64,000 bases of DNA, from positions 51,077 to 115,076 of the forward strand of contig NZ_NWSV01000019.1 of NCBI RefSeq assembly GCF_002531935.1. The letters are read 5' to 3'. Shown piece by piece: positions 8,692 to 16,548 of this stretch. Each line of letters begins with the position of its first letter. Position 1 is the stretch's first letter. Source of the DNA: Rhizobium chutanense. Lineage in GTDB: Bacteria > Pseudomonadota > Alphaproteobacteria > Rhizobiales > Rhizobiaceae. The translations under genes and the position numbers were made by a program. The notes under the pieces were generated by a model. The model saw nothing but the letters and a program-made list of their open reading frames with translations, had not been told where the DNA came from and did no database searches.

Positions 8692-9891
8692 TTATTCGAA
8701 GACGATCGCCGGGGCAGCGCGCTGCGGCTGGCCGCCGATCTGCTCCCAGACCTTGGCGGCGATGCCGCGATAGATGCCGGCGACGGCGCCGTTCGGCTCG
8801 GAGGCGACGAGCGGCGTGCCGGCGTCGGAGGTTTCGCGGATATTCATCGTCAGCGGCACTTCGCCGAGGAAAGGCACGCCGATGCGCTCGGCCTCCTTGC
8901 GGGCGCCGCCATGGCCGAAGATATCGTAGCGGGTGCCGGTATCGGGCGCGATGAAATAGCTCATATTCTCGACAATGCCGAGCACCGGCACTTCGACCTT
9001 GCGGAACATATTGAGGCCCTTGCGGGCATCGATCAGCGCCAGATCCTGCGGCGTCGAGACGATGACGGCGCCGGCAAGCGGCACCTGCTGGGCCATGGTC
9101 AGCTGCGCGTCGCCGGTGCCCGGCGGCATGTCGACGACGAGCACGTCGAGTTCGCCCCAGGCGACTTCGCGCAGCATCTGCAGCAGGGCCGACTGGACCA
9201 TCGGCCCGCGCCAGATCATCGCCGTCTCCTGGTCGACGAGGAAGCCCATCGACATGACCTTGAGGCCGTAATTCTCCATCGGATTGATGATGCGGCCGTC
9301 GATCTGGGTCGGACGGCCGGATATTTTCAACAGCCGCGGCATCGAGGGACCGTAGATATCGGCGTCGAGAATGCCGACGCGGAGGCCGTTGGCGAGCAGC
9401 CCGAGCGCCAGGTTGACGGCGGTGGTCGACTTGCCGACCCCGCCCTTGCCGGAGGCGACGGCGATGATGGCGCCGATACCGGGAACGCCGATCCTGCCTG
9501 TCCGCGGCGGCTGTTGCTGTGGCGCGTGTGCGTGCGACCCGTGATCATGACCGCTGTGATCATGACCGGCGTGATCGTGGCCGGCATGGCCGTGCGGCGG
9601 GTTCGGCACCGGGCGGGCAGCGGGAGCAGCGGCGGCGGCCTTCTTGTCTGCGGTCAGTGCGACCAGCGCACCCTTGACGCCCGGCATCGCCTTGACGACG
9701 CGCTCGGCGGCGAGCCGCATCGGCTCCAGCTCCTTGGCGCGATCGGCCGGAACGGTGATGGAGAAATAAACCTTGCCGTCGGAGATGAAGACGTCGGAAA
9801 CCATGCCGAGTTCGACGATATCGTGCTCGAGATCCGGTCCGCGCACGGTTTTCAGCGTTTCGAGAACCTGTTCCTTGGTGACGTCGGTCAT
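8692..9891 (-). CDS. Mrp/ApbC-family P-loop ATPase without cysteines
   Basis: The family loads or carries Fe-S clusters and belongs to the MinD/NBP35 P-loop group. Residues 1-82 form a DUF59/MIP18 domain. Residues 99-122 are a His/Asp/Gly-rich linker (GHDHAGHDHSGHDHGSH). The ATPase has the deviant Walker A GKGGVGKS at 148-155, DADIYGPS at 176-183 and VVDMPPGTGD at 252-261. The CxxC that normally binds the bridging cluster is missing: the site reads SYFIAPDTGT (311-320) and the 399-residue protein contains no Cys at all. Rhizobial relatives are commonly annotated as Mrp or ApbC; the Fe-S function is therefore uncertain here. Confidence 0.88.
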   Translation of the reverse strand: MTDVTKEQVLETLKTVRGPDLEHDIVELGMVSDVFISDGKVYFSITVPADRAKELEPMRLAAERVVKAMPGVKGALVALTADKKAAAAAPAARPVPNPPHGHAGHDHAGHDHSGHDHGSHAHAPQQQPPRTGRIGVPGIGAIIAVASGKGGVGKSTTAVNLALGLLANGLRVGILDADIYGPSMPRLLKISGRPTQIDGRIINPMENYGLKVMSMGFLVDQETAMIWRGPMVQSALLQMLREVAWGELDVLVVDMPPGTGDAQLTMAQQVPLAGAVIVSTPQDLALIDARKGLNMFRKVEVPVLGIVENMSYFIAPDTGTRYDIFGHGGARKEAERIGVPFLGEVPLTMNIRETSDAGTPLVASEPNGAVAGIYRGIAAKVWEQIGGQPQRAAPAIVFE

Positions 9892-9977
9892 TCCACCCTC
9901 ACTGCATCTGTCGCAGACTACGGCGCCGACGCGTCTTCAAGAGGCGCAAAGGACGCGGCAGCACTTTCAATTGCCCG

Positions 9978-10021
9978 CATGTTTCAGCCCCGATCGATTC
10001 CGATCAAGGCTGAAATCATGC
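9978..10021. repeat. Imperfect inverted repeat
   Basis: The arm TTTCAGCCCCGATCG (9982-9996) faces CGATCAAGGCTGAAA (10001-10015) with two mismatches and a 4-base loop. The pairing extends outward through GCATG and CATGC. This is probably a rhizobial intergenic palindrome; no terminator T-tract is adjacent. Confidence 0.6.
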
Positions 10022-10118
10022 AGTAGAGATAGTGGAGGCGGACGCCTTCGCCAAACGAAATCATCGTCGGGAAAATCGATTTGCCGGCTTGCAGAAAGCG
10101 GCGGGGAGAATGGGCAAT

Positions 10119-10168
10119 CCGTTGCGGCCATCAAGTCCGCCGGGCTTTCGCCCTGATGGCCGCAACGG
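10119..10168. repeat. Perfect 15-bp inverted repeat
   Basis: CCGTTGCGGCCATCA (10119-10133) is exactly complementary to TGATGGCCGCAACGG (10154-10168). The 20-base loop contains a smaller GGG/CCC stem. No T-run follows in either direction, so it is not a classical terminator. It could be the core of a structured RNA or an intergenic repeat. Confidence 0.7.
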
Positions 10169-10534
10169 TCTCCCCGAGAACCGGCGCAATGCGGGCGAAC
10201 TAGAGCAAGCCTGCAAAAAGGCCAGCGAAAAATGACGGGAAAAGGCCAAATCGCCGGCAGCTGCGAAACAAGCGGTGCCAAAACGCAACAACCGCCGCCG
10301 ACGCCGAAGGCCTGCGCAAAATGCGGCATCGGCGTCGGTCAGCAGTGTGCCGGCCGCGCCATTTCCTGGCGCTGGTCAAGTCCCCTCTGGGCCTCTGGCA
10401 AAAGAGATGCAGAAAGCGTGCCAGACGGAAAATCGGCGGAAATGCAGCAATGGCGGCCTCATAACGGCCCCCAGCGGCAAGGATCTGCCCAAGCGCTGGG
10501 CGGCCGGCGAAAGCCCACCGCGACTTTCTGCACC

Positions 10535-11272
10535 TTATTTGATCAGGCCGATTCGCAGCGCCTTGGCGACCGCCTGGGTACGGTTGACCGTATCGAGCTT
10601 CTTGGTGGCACGGTTCAGGTAATGATTGACCGTGTGCTCGGAGAGGGTGAGGATCTCGGCGATTTCCGCACTGGTCTTGCCGGCCGCCGTCCAGTTGAGG
10701 CAATCGATCTCGCGATCGGTGAGCGTGTCGGTGATGCGCGCATCGAGGTTGCGGATCTCGGCGAGCCTGTCGTAGACATGGACGGCGATATAGCAGAGCT
10801 CACGCATCTCCGCCGCGCTGAAGGGTTCGCGGTCGCCGGAGAAAGACACGGCGCCGCGCAGGCCGGATGGTTCATGCGTCGGAAAATAGGCGCCGCGCAT
10901 CATCCTGAAACGTTCGAACAGCGCTGTGACGAGCACCGACTTGCCGTCGTCTCGCGACCAGTTGTCACGCGACATGTCGTAGGAGAAGGGCCGCGCCGAT
11001 GTTCTGAGCCGCCGGAGAACCGGGCTGTTCACCAACAGCCCCTCCTGGTCGTAAAGCGCCAGAAGCTCGGCCGGCCAGCTGGTGATGACGGTGCTGCCCT
11101 GGATGTCCAGCGAGGTGATCGGCGGCAGATTGAGAACCATGAAGGCACGGCTGCGATAGGTTTCCGTCACGCGTTTCAGGAAACGGAAAATATCGAACTG
11201 GGTCTTCAGGCCCGCTATCTCCTTGAGATAATCGTCTTCTTCCGGGGATGTTTGCGACACGGGTGCCATCAT
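10535..11272 (-). CDS. LuxR-family transcriptional regulator
   Basis: The C-terminal 65 residues are a LuxR-type helix-turn-helix (LTDREIDCLNWTAAGKTSAE, ILTLSEHTVNHYLNRATKKL). The N-terminal part (about 20-170) resembles an acyl-homoserine-lactone binding fold (SRAFMVLNLPP, SAAEMRELCYIAVHVYDRL). The aromatic ligand-site pattern of TraR/LuxR is not evident, and no luxI-type synthase gene is nearby, so it would be a solo regulator with unknown signal. I chose the ATG at 11272; the frame is open to 11338, and the extra residues look non-conserved. It stands alone between a palindrome-rich gap and the iclR-type gene. Confidence 0.8.
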   Translation of the reverse strand: MMAPVSQTSPEEDDYLKEIAGLKTQFDIFRFLKRVTETYRSRAFMVLNLPPITSLDIQGSTVITSWPAELLALYDQEGLLVNSPVLRRLRTSARPFSYDMSRDNWSRDDGKSVLVTALFERFRMMRGAYFPTHEPSGLRGAVSFSGDREPFSAAEMRELCYIAVHVYDRLAEIRNLDARITDTLTDREIDCLNWTAAGKTSAEIAEILTLSEHTVNHYLNRATKKLDTVNRTQAVAKALRIGLIK

Positions 11273-11497
11273 TTCTTCATCTTCAGCACAGCGGCCGGTT
11301 CGATTGCATCGGGGAATGACGATCGCTGATTGGATCAAATGGAGCCGGCCTCGGCGTGCAGCGTTCGGCCGGTGAGTGGTTGTCGATTTCGAGGACTATT
11401 TACAGTTGTCGTGATTCGCCGGCAAATCTCAATATCGCCCTCATCATAAGCATGCTCTCCGAATCGCGTTCGGCAAGGGTGGAGAGCCAATTTTCCC

Positions 11498-12295
11498 TCA
11501 GCGGCGCGGGCCGAGGCGGATGCGCATGCCTTCCATGATCTGCCCAGCTGCCCGCTGAACCGGAACGGCCCATTGGCGCAGAAGTTCCATCGACAGGCGA
11601 TAGGCCGGGCCGGTGATCGAAATGCCGCCGATGAAAGTCCGATCCTCCGACCAGACGGGCGCGGCCACGCAGCGGATACCGGCCTCATGCTCCTCGCGGT
11701 CGAAGGCATAGCCCTCAACGGCGATTTCGCGAATTTCGGCAAGCAGCGTTTCGGCCGAGACATGGGTCGCGGCGGTAAAGCGGGTGAAACTCAGATCGGC
11801 GAGGAGATCGGCAAGGCGATCGGCCGGAAGCAGCGAAAGAGCGGCCTTGCCGACGCCGGTACAGTAGCAGGGCGAGGCATTGCCGATCTGCGAATACATG
11901 CGCACTGGCTGACGGCCGTCGACCTTGTCGAGATAGATGATCGACTGGCCCCTGAGAACACCGAGATGCACCGTCTCGCCGGTCGCCTGCTGCAGATCGG
12001 CAAGGTGCGGTTCGGCAATCAGGCGAAATTCGTTGCGCGCCCAGCTGCGCGCGGCGAAATCGAGCAGGCGCAGGCCCGGCGCATAACGGCCGTCGCCGTC
12101 CAGCTCGAGCAGCCCTTCCTCCACCATGTGGCTCAGCTGGCGATGCAATGTGCCGCGCGGCTGGCCGGCAAGGGCCAGGATATCGGTGAAACGCAGCGGG
12201 CCGTCGGCATGGGTGACGAGGTCGAGCAAGACCATGAGTTTGCCGAGCGTGCCGGTCTCGCGTGCCTGCGCCATGCCGTCGCCGTTTGAATTCAT
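11498..12295 (-). CDS. IclR-family regulator of the dgo operon
   Basis: IclR proteins are winged-helix regulators with a C-terminal effector domain. Residues about 10-75 hold the helix-turn-helix (GPLRFTDILALAGQPRGTLH). Residues about 90-260 form the ligand domain (GETVHLGVLRGQSIIYLDKV, SPCYCTGVGKAALSLLP, CVAAPVWSEDRTFIGGISIT). The frame is open to 12784 but overlaps the divergent dehydrogenase gene; the ATG at 12295 gives a standard 265-residue IclR protein. It is divergent from a galactonate-type catabolic operon with palindromes between, so it probably controls that operon and itself, with a sugar acid as likely effector (inference). Confidence 0.9.
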   Translation of the reverse strand: MNSNGDGMAQARETGTLGKLMVLLDLVTHADGPLRFTDILALAGQPRGTLHRQLSHMVEEGLLELDGDGRYAPGLRLLDFAARSWARNEFRLIAEPHLADLQQATGETVHLGVLRGQSIIYLDKVDGRQPVRMYSQIGNASPCYCTGVGKAALSLLPADRLADLLADLSFTRFTAATHVSAETLLAEIREIAVEGYAFDREEHEAGIRCVAAPVWSEDRTFIGGISITGPAYRLSMELLRQWAVPVQRAAGQIMEGMRIRLGPRR

Positions 12296-12330
12296 CGCCC
12301 CATCCACCCTTGACAGAAAGGCCAGCATAA

Positions 12331-12373
12331 TTGGATAATTCCATATAGTCAAATTAAGTTCCAAATAATGGAA
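12331..12373. promoter_or_regulatory. Candidate IclR operators
   Basis: Two related dyads lie in the A/T-rich divergent spacer: TGGATAATTCCA (12332-12343) and TTCCAAATAATGGAA (12359-12373, arms TTCCA/TGGAA around 5 bases). Their similarity and 27-base offset suggest paired binding sites for the adjacent regulator. They lie within 75 bases of both start codons. Confidence 0.55.
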
Positions 12374-12400
12374 TAACGCCGTCGGGAGGCGCGGCTGACG

Positions 12401-13180
12401 ATGACAATAACCATGATGCCGGCAGCACAATTTCCCGAGCTCAAAGACCGAACCGTGCTGGTGACCGGTGGCGGATCGGGCATCGGTGCTGCGATCGTCG
12501 AAGGGTTCGCGCGCCAGGGCGCCAAGGTCTCCTTCATCGATATCGCCGAGGACGCCGGTCGCGCGCTCGCCGAAAATCTGTCGCGCGAGACGGTGCATCC
12601 AGTGTCCTTCCACCATGCCGACCTGCGCGACATCGAGGCGATCCGGCGCACGGTCGATACCGTCGTTGCGAATTCCGGGCCGATCCGCGTGCTGGTCAAC
12701 AATGCCGCCTGGGACGACCGCCACGAATTCGACGCGGTGACCGAGGCCTATTGGGACAACAACCAGGCGGTCAACCTGCGGCATGTGTTCTTCGCCTCGC
12801 AGGCGGCAGCACCCTCGATGCGGGCGGCCGGCGGCGGGGCGATCATCAATATGTCGTCGATCGCCTTCAAACTGAACATGGGCGGCTTTCCCTCCTATGC
12901 GGCGGCGAAGGCTGCGGTCGTCGGGCTGACGAAGAGCATGGCAGGCAAGCTCGGGCAGGACAACATCCGGGTCAACTGCATCCTGCCCGGCATGGTCGTC
13001 ACCGAACGGCAGATGCAGCTCTGGCTGACCGAGGAGAGCATTGCGCGCTCGGTCGAGGACCAGTGCCTGAAAACCGCCCTCACGCCCGGCGCGATCGTCG
13101 GTCCCTGCCTGTTTCTTGCATCCGACTGCGCGGCGGCGATGACCGCCCAGTCCCTGATTGTCGATGGAGGCATTCTGTAA
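12401..13180 (+). CDS. SDR-family sugar dehydrogenase (probable galactose/arabinose type)
   Basis: This is a classical short-chain dehydrogenase of 259 residues. It shows the nucleotide motif TGGGSGIG near residues 22-29, NNAA near 105, and the catalytic Ser-Tyr-Lys (NMSSIAFKL then YAAAKAAVVGL near 166-170). It ends with a normal SDR tail (SLIVDGGIL). The acidic residue at the end of strand 2 (SFIDIAED) favours NAD+. As first gene of an operon with dgoK, dgoA and a lactonase, it probably oxidises an aldose such as D-galactose to the lactone; substrate is inferred from context only. A second in-frame ATG pair exists at 12413. Its stop overlaps the dgoK start by one base. Confidence 0.88.
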   Translation: MTITMMPAAQFPELKDRTVLVTGGGSGIGAAIVEGFARQGAKVSFIDIAEDAGRALAENLSRETVHPVSFHHADLRDIEAIRRTVDTVVANSGPIRVLVNNAAWDDRHEFDAVTEAYWDNNQAVNLRHVFFASQAAAPSMRAAGGGAIINMSSIAFKLNMGGFPSYAAAKAAVVGLTKSMAGKLGQDNIRVNCILPGMVVTERQMQLWLTEESIARSVEDQCLKTALTPGAIVGPCLFLASDCAAAMTAQSLIVDGGIL

Positions 13181-14094
13181 TGGCTAATCCCGCTTATGTC
13201 GCGGTGGACTGGGGCACTAGCAGTTTCCGGCTCTGGCTGATCGGCAAGGACGGCAGCATTCTGGCCGAACGCCGCAGCGGCGAAGGCATGACGAGTGCGG
13301 CAAAGACCGGCTTTTCCCAGGTGCTTGCCGGCCACCTCGCGGCCGTCGAGGCGCCGGAAAACCTGCCGGTGATCGTCTGCGGCATGGCCGGCGCGCGGCA
13401 GGGCTGGGTCGAGGCCGGTTATATCGACGTGCCGGCGCCGCTCGCCGCGATCCTCACCGGAGCGGTCCGCGTGCCCGGCGAAAACCGCGACATCCGCATC
13501 CTGCCGGGCCTTGCCCAGCGCGACATCGCCACCCCCGACGTCATGCGCGGCGAGGAAACCCAGCTGCTCGGCGCGCTCGGCACCGCAAGCTCGCAGGCGC
13601 AGGCAGTCTGCATGCCCGGCACCCATTCGAAATGGGTGCATGTCAGGGACAACAAGGTCACCGGCTTTTCGACCTTCATGACCGGCGAGCTTTTCGACGT
13701 CGTCAGCAAACACACGATCCTGTCGCATGCCGTTGCCGGCGCGACAGAACAGCCGGCGGACGCGGCGGCCTTCGAGGCGGCGGTATCGGCGGCCTTCGCA
13801 CGGCCCGCACTTGCCTCCAACCTGCTGTTTGCCGCCCGCTCGGGCCAGCTCCTGCACGGGATCTCGGCGGCATCGGCGCAGGCCCGGCTTTCCGGCACGC
13901 TGATCGGCCTCGAAATCGCCGGCGCGCTGCAGGATGCGGCCAATTCGGACATCACCCTGGTCGCTTCCGGGCGCCTGCAGGGGCTCTACGAACAGGCCTT
14001 CAGAACCCTCTCCCTTCCCTTCACCGCCATCGATGCGGACGCCGCCGTGCGCCGCGGGCTTTCGGCCGCCGCCGAAACCCTCTGGCCGAACTGA
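13180..14094 (+). CDS. dgoK: 2-dehydro-3-deoxygalactonokinase
   Basis: DgoK phosphorylates 2-keto-3-deoxygalactonate to the 6-phosphate in the De Ley-Doudoroff pathway. The 304-residue protein opens with the phosphate-binding motif VAVDWGTSSFRLWLI. It carries the conserved blocks VIVCGMAGARQGWVEAGY, RGEETQLLGAL and MPGTHSKWVHV, and FSTFMTGELFDVV, all typical of DgoK. The start ATG shares its A with the stop TAA of the preceding dehydrogenase, so translation is probably coupled. dgoA follows after 13 bases. Confidence 0.95.
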   Translation: MANPAYVAVDWGTSSFRLWLIGKDGSILAERRSGEGMTSAAKTGFSQVLAGHLAAVEAPENLPVIVCGMAGARQGWVEAGYIDVPAPLAAILTGAVRVPGENRDIRILPGLAQRDIATPDVMRGEETQLLGALGTASSQAQAVCMPGTHSKWVHVRDNKVTGFSTFMTGELFDVVSKHTILSHAVAGATEQPADAAAFEAAVSAAFARPALASNLLFAARSGQLLHGISAASAQARLSGTLIGLEIAGALQDAANSDITLVASGRLQGLYEQAFRTLSLPFTAIDADAAVRRGLSAAAETLWPN

Positions 14095-14107
14095 GAAAGC
14101 CGACACG

Positions 14108-14740
14108 ATGAACCGTATCCCCTTCCCCGAGATGAAGCGCCCGCTGATCGCCATCCTTCGCGGCATCCGGCCCGACGAGACCGAGAGCATCGTCGGCGCC
14201 TTGATCGACAACGGCCTGACGGCGATCGAGATCCCGCTCAATTCGCCGGAACCGTTCAAATCCATCGAGATCGCCGCGAAGATGGCGCCGGCCGAGGTGC
14301 TGATCGGCGCCGGCACAGTGCTGACGGTCGAAGCGGTCGACAGCCTGAACGCGGCCGGCGGCAAGCTGCTCGTCACCCCGAATGTCGAGCCCGAGGTGAT
14401 CATCCGGGCGCGTCAATACGGCATGGTGACGATGCCCGGCGTCTTCACGCCGACCGAGGCGCTGGCCGCGGCGCGCGCCGGCGCCACCGGTCTCAAATTT
14501 TTTCCCGCGAGCGTGCTCGGCCCTTCCGGCATCACCGCGATCCGGGCCATCCTGCCGCCGGAGCTGACGATTGCCGCCGTCGGGGGCGTATCGGATAAGA
14601 ATTTCGGCGATTACACCAAGGCCGGCATCTTCTCCTTCGGCCTCGGCACCAGCCTCTACAAGCCGGGAATGACCGCGGCAGAGGTTGCCGAGCGCGCCAA
14701 GACGACCATTTACGCCTATGATGCAGCCATGGGAGCGTGA
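14108..14740 (+). CDS. dgoA: 2-dehydro-3-deoxy-6-phosphogalactonate aldolase
   Basis: DgoA splits 2-keto-3-deoxy-6-phosphogalactonate into pyruvate and glyceraldehyde 3-phosphate. It is a class I KDPG-type aldolase of 210 residues. Visible motifs are IAILRGIRPDE (catalytic Glu/Arg region), IEIPLNSPEP, IGAGTVLT, LLVTPNVEPEV and the Schiff-base Lys in ATGLKFFPAS (near residue 126). The first ATG of the conserved start lies 13 bases after dgoK. The lactonase gene begins 4 bases downstream. Confidence 0.95.
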   Translation: MNRIPFPEMKRPLIAILRGIRPDETESIVGALIDNGLTAIEIPLNSPEPFKSIEIAAKMAPAEVLIGAGTVLTVEAVDSLNAAGGKLLVTPNVEPEVIIRARQYGMVTMPGVFTPTEALAAARAGATGLKFFPASVLGPSGITAIRAILPPELTIAAVGGVSDKNFGDYTKAGIFSFGLGTSLYKPGMTAAEVAERAKTTIYAYDAAMGA

Positions 14741-14744
14741 GCGT

Positions 14745-15632
14745 ATGACCGATATTTATGAGTTCGAGGGCAAGACCCTTTGCAACACCAACTCCGTTCT
14801 CGGCGAAGGCCCAACCTATGATCCGGACAGCAATACCGTCTGGTGGTTCAACATCCTTGGCAAGGAACTGCACGAGCTCAATCTTTCGACGAATGCGAAA
14901 AAGGTGCATCCGCTGCCGGCCATGGCGAGCGTGCTTGCCCGCATCGACGCCGGGCGGCAGCTGATCGCGACGGAAGAAGGACTTTTCGTGCGCGACGTGG
15001 CGAGCGGCAAGCTCACCTTCTACGCCGCGCTCGAAAACGACAAGCCGGAAAACCGTTCGAACGACGGCCGCACCCATCCGTCCGGCGCACTCTGGATCGG
15101 CACGATGAGCAAACGGGCGGAAAACCAGGCCGGCGCCATCTATCATGTCGCCGGCGGCAAGGTGACGAAGATCTTCAACGGCATCAGCATCCCGAATTCG
15201 ATCTGCTTCTCGCCCGACGGCACGATCGGCTATTATACCGACTCCCGCCTCAACCGGCTGATGCGCGTCATGGTCGATCCGCAGACCGGCCTGCCGGCGG
15301 GTGAACCGATCGTGCTGGTCGACAGCGCCAACGAGCCCGGCGACATCGACGGCTCGGTGGTCGATGCCGACGGTTATATCTGGAATTCGCGCTGGGGTGC
15401 TGGTGTCGTCGACCGTTACAATCCCGACGGCCTGCGCATCTCGCGTTACAAGGTTCCCGCCGTCCAGCCCTCCTGCCCTGCCTTTATCGGCGTTAACGCC
15501 GACCGGCTGGCGGTGACCACCGCCTGGGAGGGCCTCGACGAGGATGCCCGCTCGGCGCAGCCCAGCGCCGGCGCGCTGCTGGAACTCGGCATCGAGGTCA
15601 AAGGCATATTCGATCCGGTCTATGTGATCTGA
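14745..15632 (+). CDS. SMP-30/gluconolactonase family lactonase
   Basis: The 295-residue product is a six-bladed propeller of the SMP-30/GluL/Cgr1 family that hydrolyses aldonolactones. Recognisable metal-site regions are VLGEGPTYD (Glu near residue 19), RSNDGRTHPSGALWIGTM (Asn/Asp) and IPNSICFSPDG. In this operon it would open the lactone made by the dehydrogenase; the specific lactone is inferred. I chose the ATG at 14745, right after the dgoA stop; an upstream in-frame ATG lies inside dgoA. The dehydratase step (aldonate to 2-keto-3-deoxy acid) is not encoded here. Confidence 0.92.
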   Translation: MTDIYEFEGKTLCNTNSVLGEGPTYDPDSNTVWWFNILGKELHELNLSTNAKKVHPLPAMASVLARIDAGRQLIATEEGLFVRDVASGKLTFYAALENDKPENRSNDGRTHPSGALWIGTMSKRAENQAGAIYHVAGGKVTKIFNGISIPNSICFSPDGTIGYYTDSRLNRLMRVMVDPQTGLPAGEPIVLVDSANEPGDIDGSVVDADGYIWNSRWGAGVVDRYNPDGLRISRYKVPAVQPSCPAFIGVNADRLAVTTAWEGLDEDARSAQPSAGALLELGIEVKGIFDPVYVI

Positions 15633-15661
15633 AGCCGGGCCATCCGAATTTTGCTCACCAG

Positions 15662-15690
15662 AGGCGCTCCCGACCGGGGCGCCTTTTTCA
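15662..15690 (+). terminator. Terminator of the dgo operon
   Basis: AGGCGC (15662-15667) pairs with GCGCCT (15679-15684), helped by the C/G-rich inner part, and TTTTTC follows directly. It lies 30 bases past the lactonase stop. Confidence 0.75.
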
Positions 15691-15865
15691 TTTTCAGGGA
15701 CGGTTCTGCGATAAATGTTCCGTGAGAATCGAGAAATTTTCCGTGTTTTCAACCGGAACCAATCGGCGCACCGGTCATTTCCTCTTCGAACCGGCGCGGC
15801 AAGGAGACCTGGAACAGGCATTGCCGCGTCAGAAATCACTCTAGGGAAATGAAGGTAGGTTCGAA

Positions 15866-16474
15866 ATGACACGCAAACTTCTGACGACCGTTGCCGCTGG
15901 CGCTCTGTTTGCCACGGCTTTCGCGCCGGCGGCATTCTCGCAGACGGCTCCGCAGCCGGCCGATCCGGCCGCTCCGACCCAGGCAGCGCCCGCCGATCCG
16001 GCAGCACCGAAGCCGCCGGTCACCCCCGACGTCACCAAGCCCGCGGGCGATGCCGCCCAGGCTCCAGCCGCAGCACCGACGGCGGACACGGCTCAGGCCG
16101 GCTATATCACCGAGCAGGCTCCGGACCAGGTCAGCGCCAACACCTATATCGGCCAGTCGGTCTATAACGGCAACAATGAAAGCATCGGCAGCGTCAACGA
16201 CCTGATCCTCAAGAAGGATGGCGGCTTTGTCGCTGCGATCGTCGGCGTCGGCGGCTTCCTCGGCATTGGCGAAAAGAACGTCGCCGTGCCGATGGAAAAG
16301 ATCACCGTCGCCCAGAACACCCAGGACGGCAGCGTCAAGCTGACGACGAGCGAAACGGCTGAATCGCTGAAGGCCGCCCCTGAGTTCAAGACGCTGGCCA
16401 TGCAGTCGGCGGAAAAGGCCCCGGCTGCGACCGGCACCGATACCACGGCGACCGGCTCGACCACGGCTAAGTAA
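15866..16474 (+). CDS. Exported PRC-barrel domain protein
   Basis: The first 25 residues form a clear signal peptide (LLTTVAAGALFATAFAPAAFS then QT). Residues about 26-75 are a Pro/Ala-rich spacer with repeated PADPAAP-type units. Residues about 90-165 form a PRC-barrel domain (YIGQSVYNGNNESIGSVNDL, VAAIVGVGGFLGIGEKNVAV). Such periplasmic PRC-barrel proteins are common in rhizobia and often linked to envelope stress, but the function is unknown. The gene stands alone with its own terminator at 16499-16531. Confidence 0.88.
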   Translation: MTRKLLTTVAAGALFATAFAPAAFSQTAPQPADPAAPTQAAPADPAAPKPPVTPDVTKPAGDAAQAPAAAPTADTAQAGYITEQAPDQVSANTYIGQSVYNGNNESIGSVNDLILKKDGGFVAAIVGVGGFLGIGEKNVAVPMEKITVAQNTQDGSVKLTTSETAESLKAAPEFKTLAMQSAEKAPAATGTDTTATGSTTAK

Positions 16475-16498
16475 CCGCGTGCGGTAGTATAGCGTAGG

Positions 16499-16531
16499 CG
16501 ATGGCGCTCCCCGGAGGGCGCCATCGTTTTT
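16499..16531 (+). terminator. Terminator after the PRC-barrel gene
   Basis: A 9-bp perfect stem, CGATGGCGC (16499-16507) with GCGCCATCG (16518-16526), is followed by TTTTT. The gene downstream is convergent, and the stem could serve both directions. Confidence 0.85.
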
Positions 16532-16548
16532 ATGCGCGCGTCCTTGCT

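Larger units (their letters stand above)
9892..10534. other. Palindrome-rich non-coding region
   Basis: About 640 bases between two minus-strand genes. It holds two sizable inverted repeats (9978-10021 and 10119-10168), listed separately. Several open frames cross it on both strands, but none has a plausible start, ribosome site or recognisable domain. An untranslated RNA or a repeat mosaic is possible. Confidence 0.5.

Noticed and set aside
10232..11329. Plus-strand 365-codon frame over the luxR-type gene
   Set aside because: No domain, poor start, and opposite to a gene with clear helix-turn-helix motifs.
15740..15830. GGAAC sequences upstream of the PRC-barrel gene, as a possible general-stress sigma promoter
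   Set aside because: No GTT-type -10 element at the proper 16-17 base distance.
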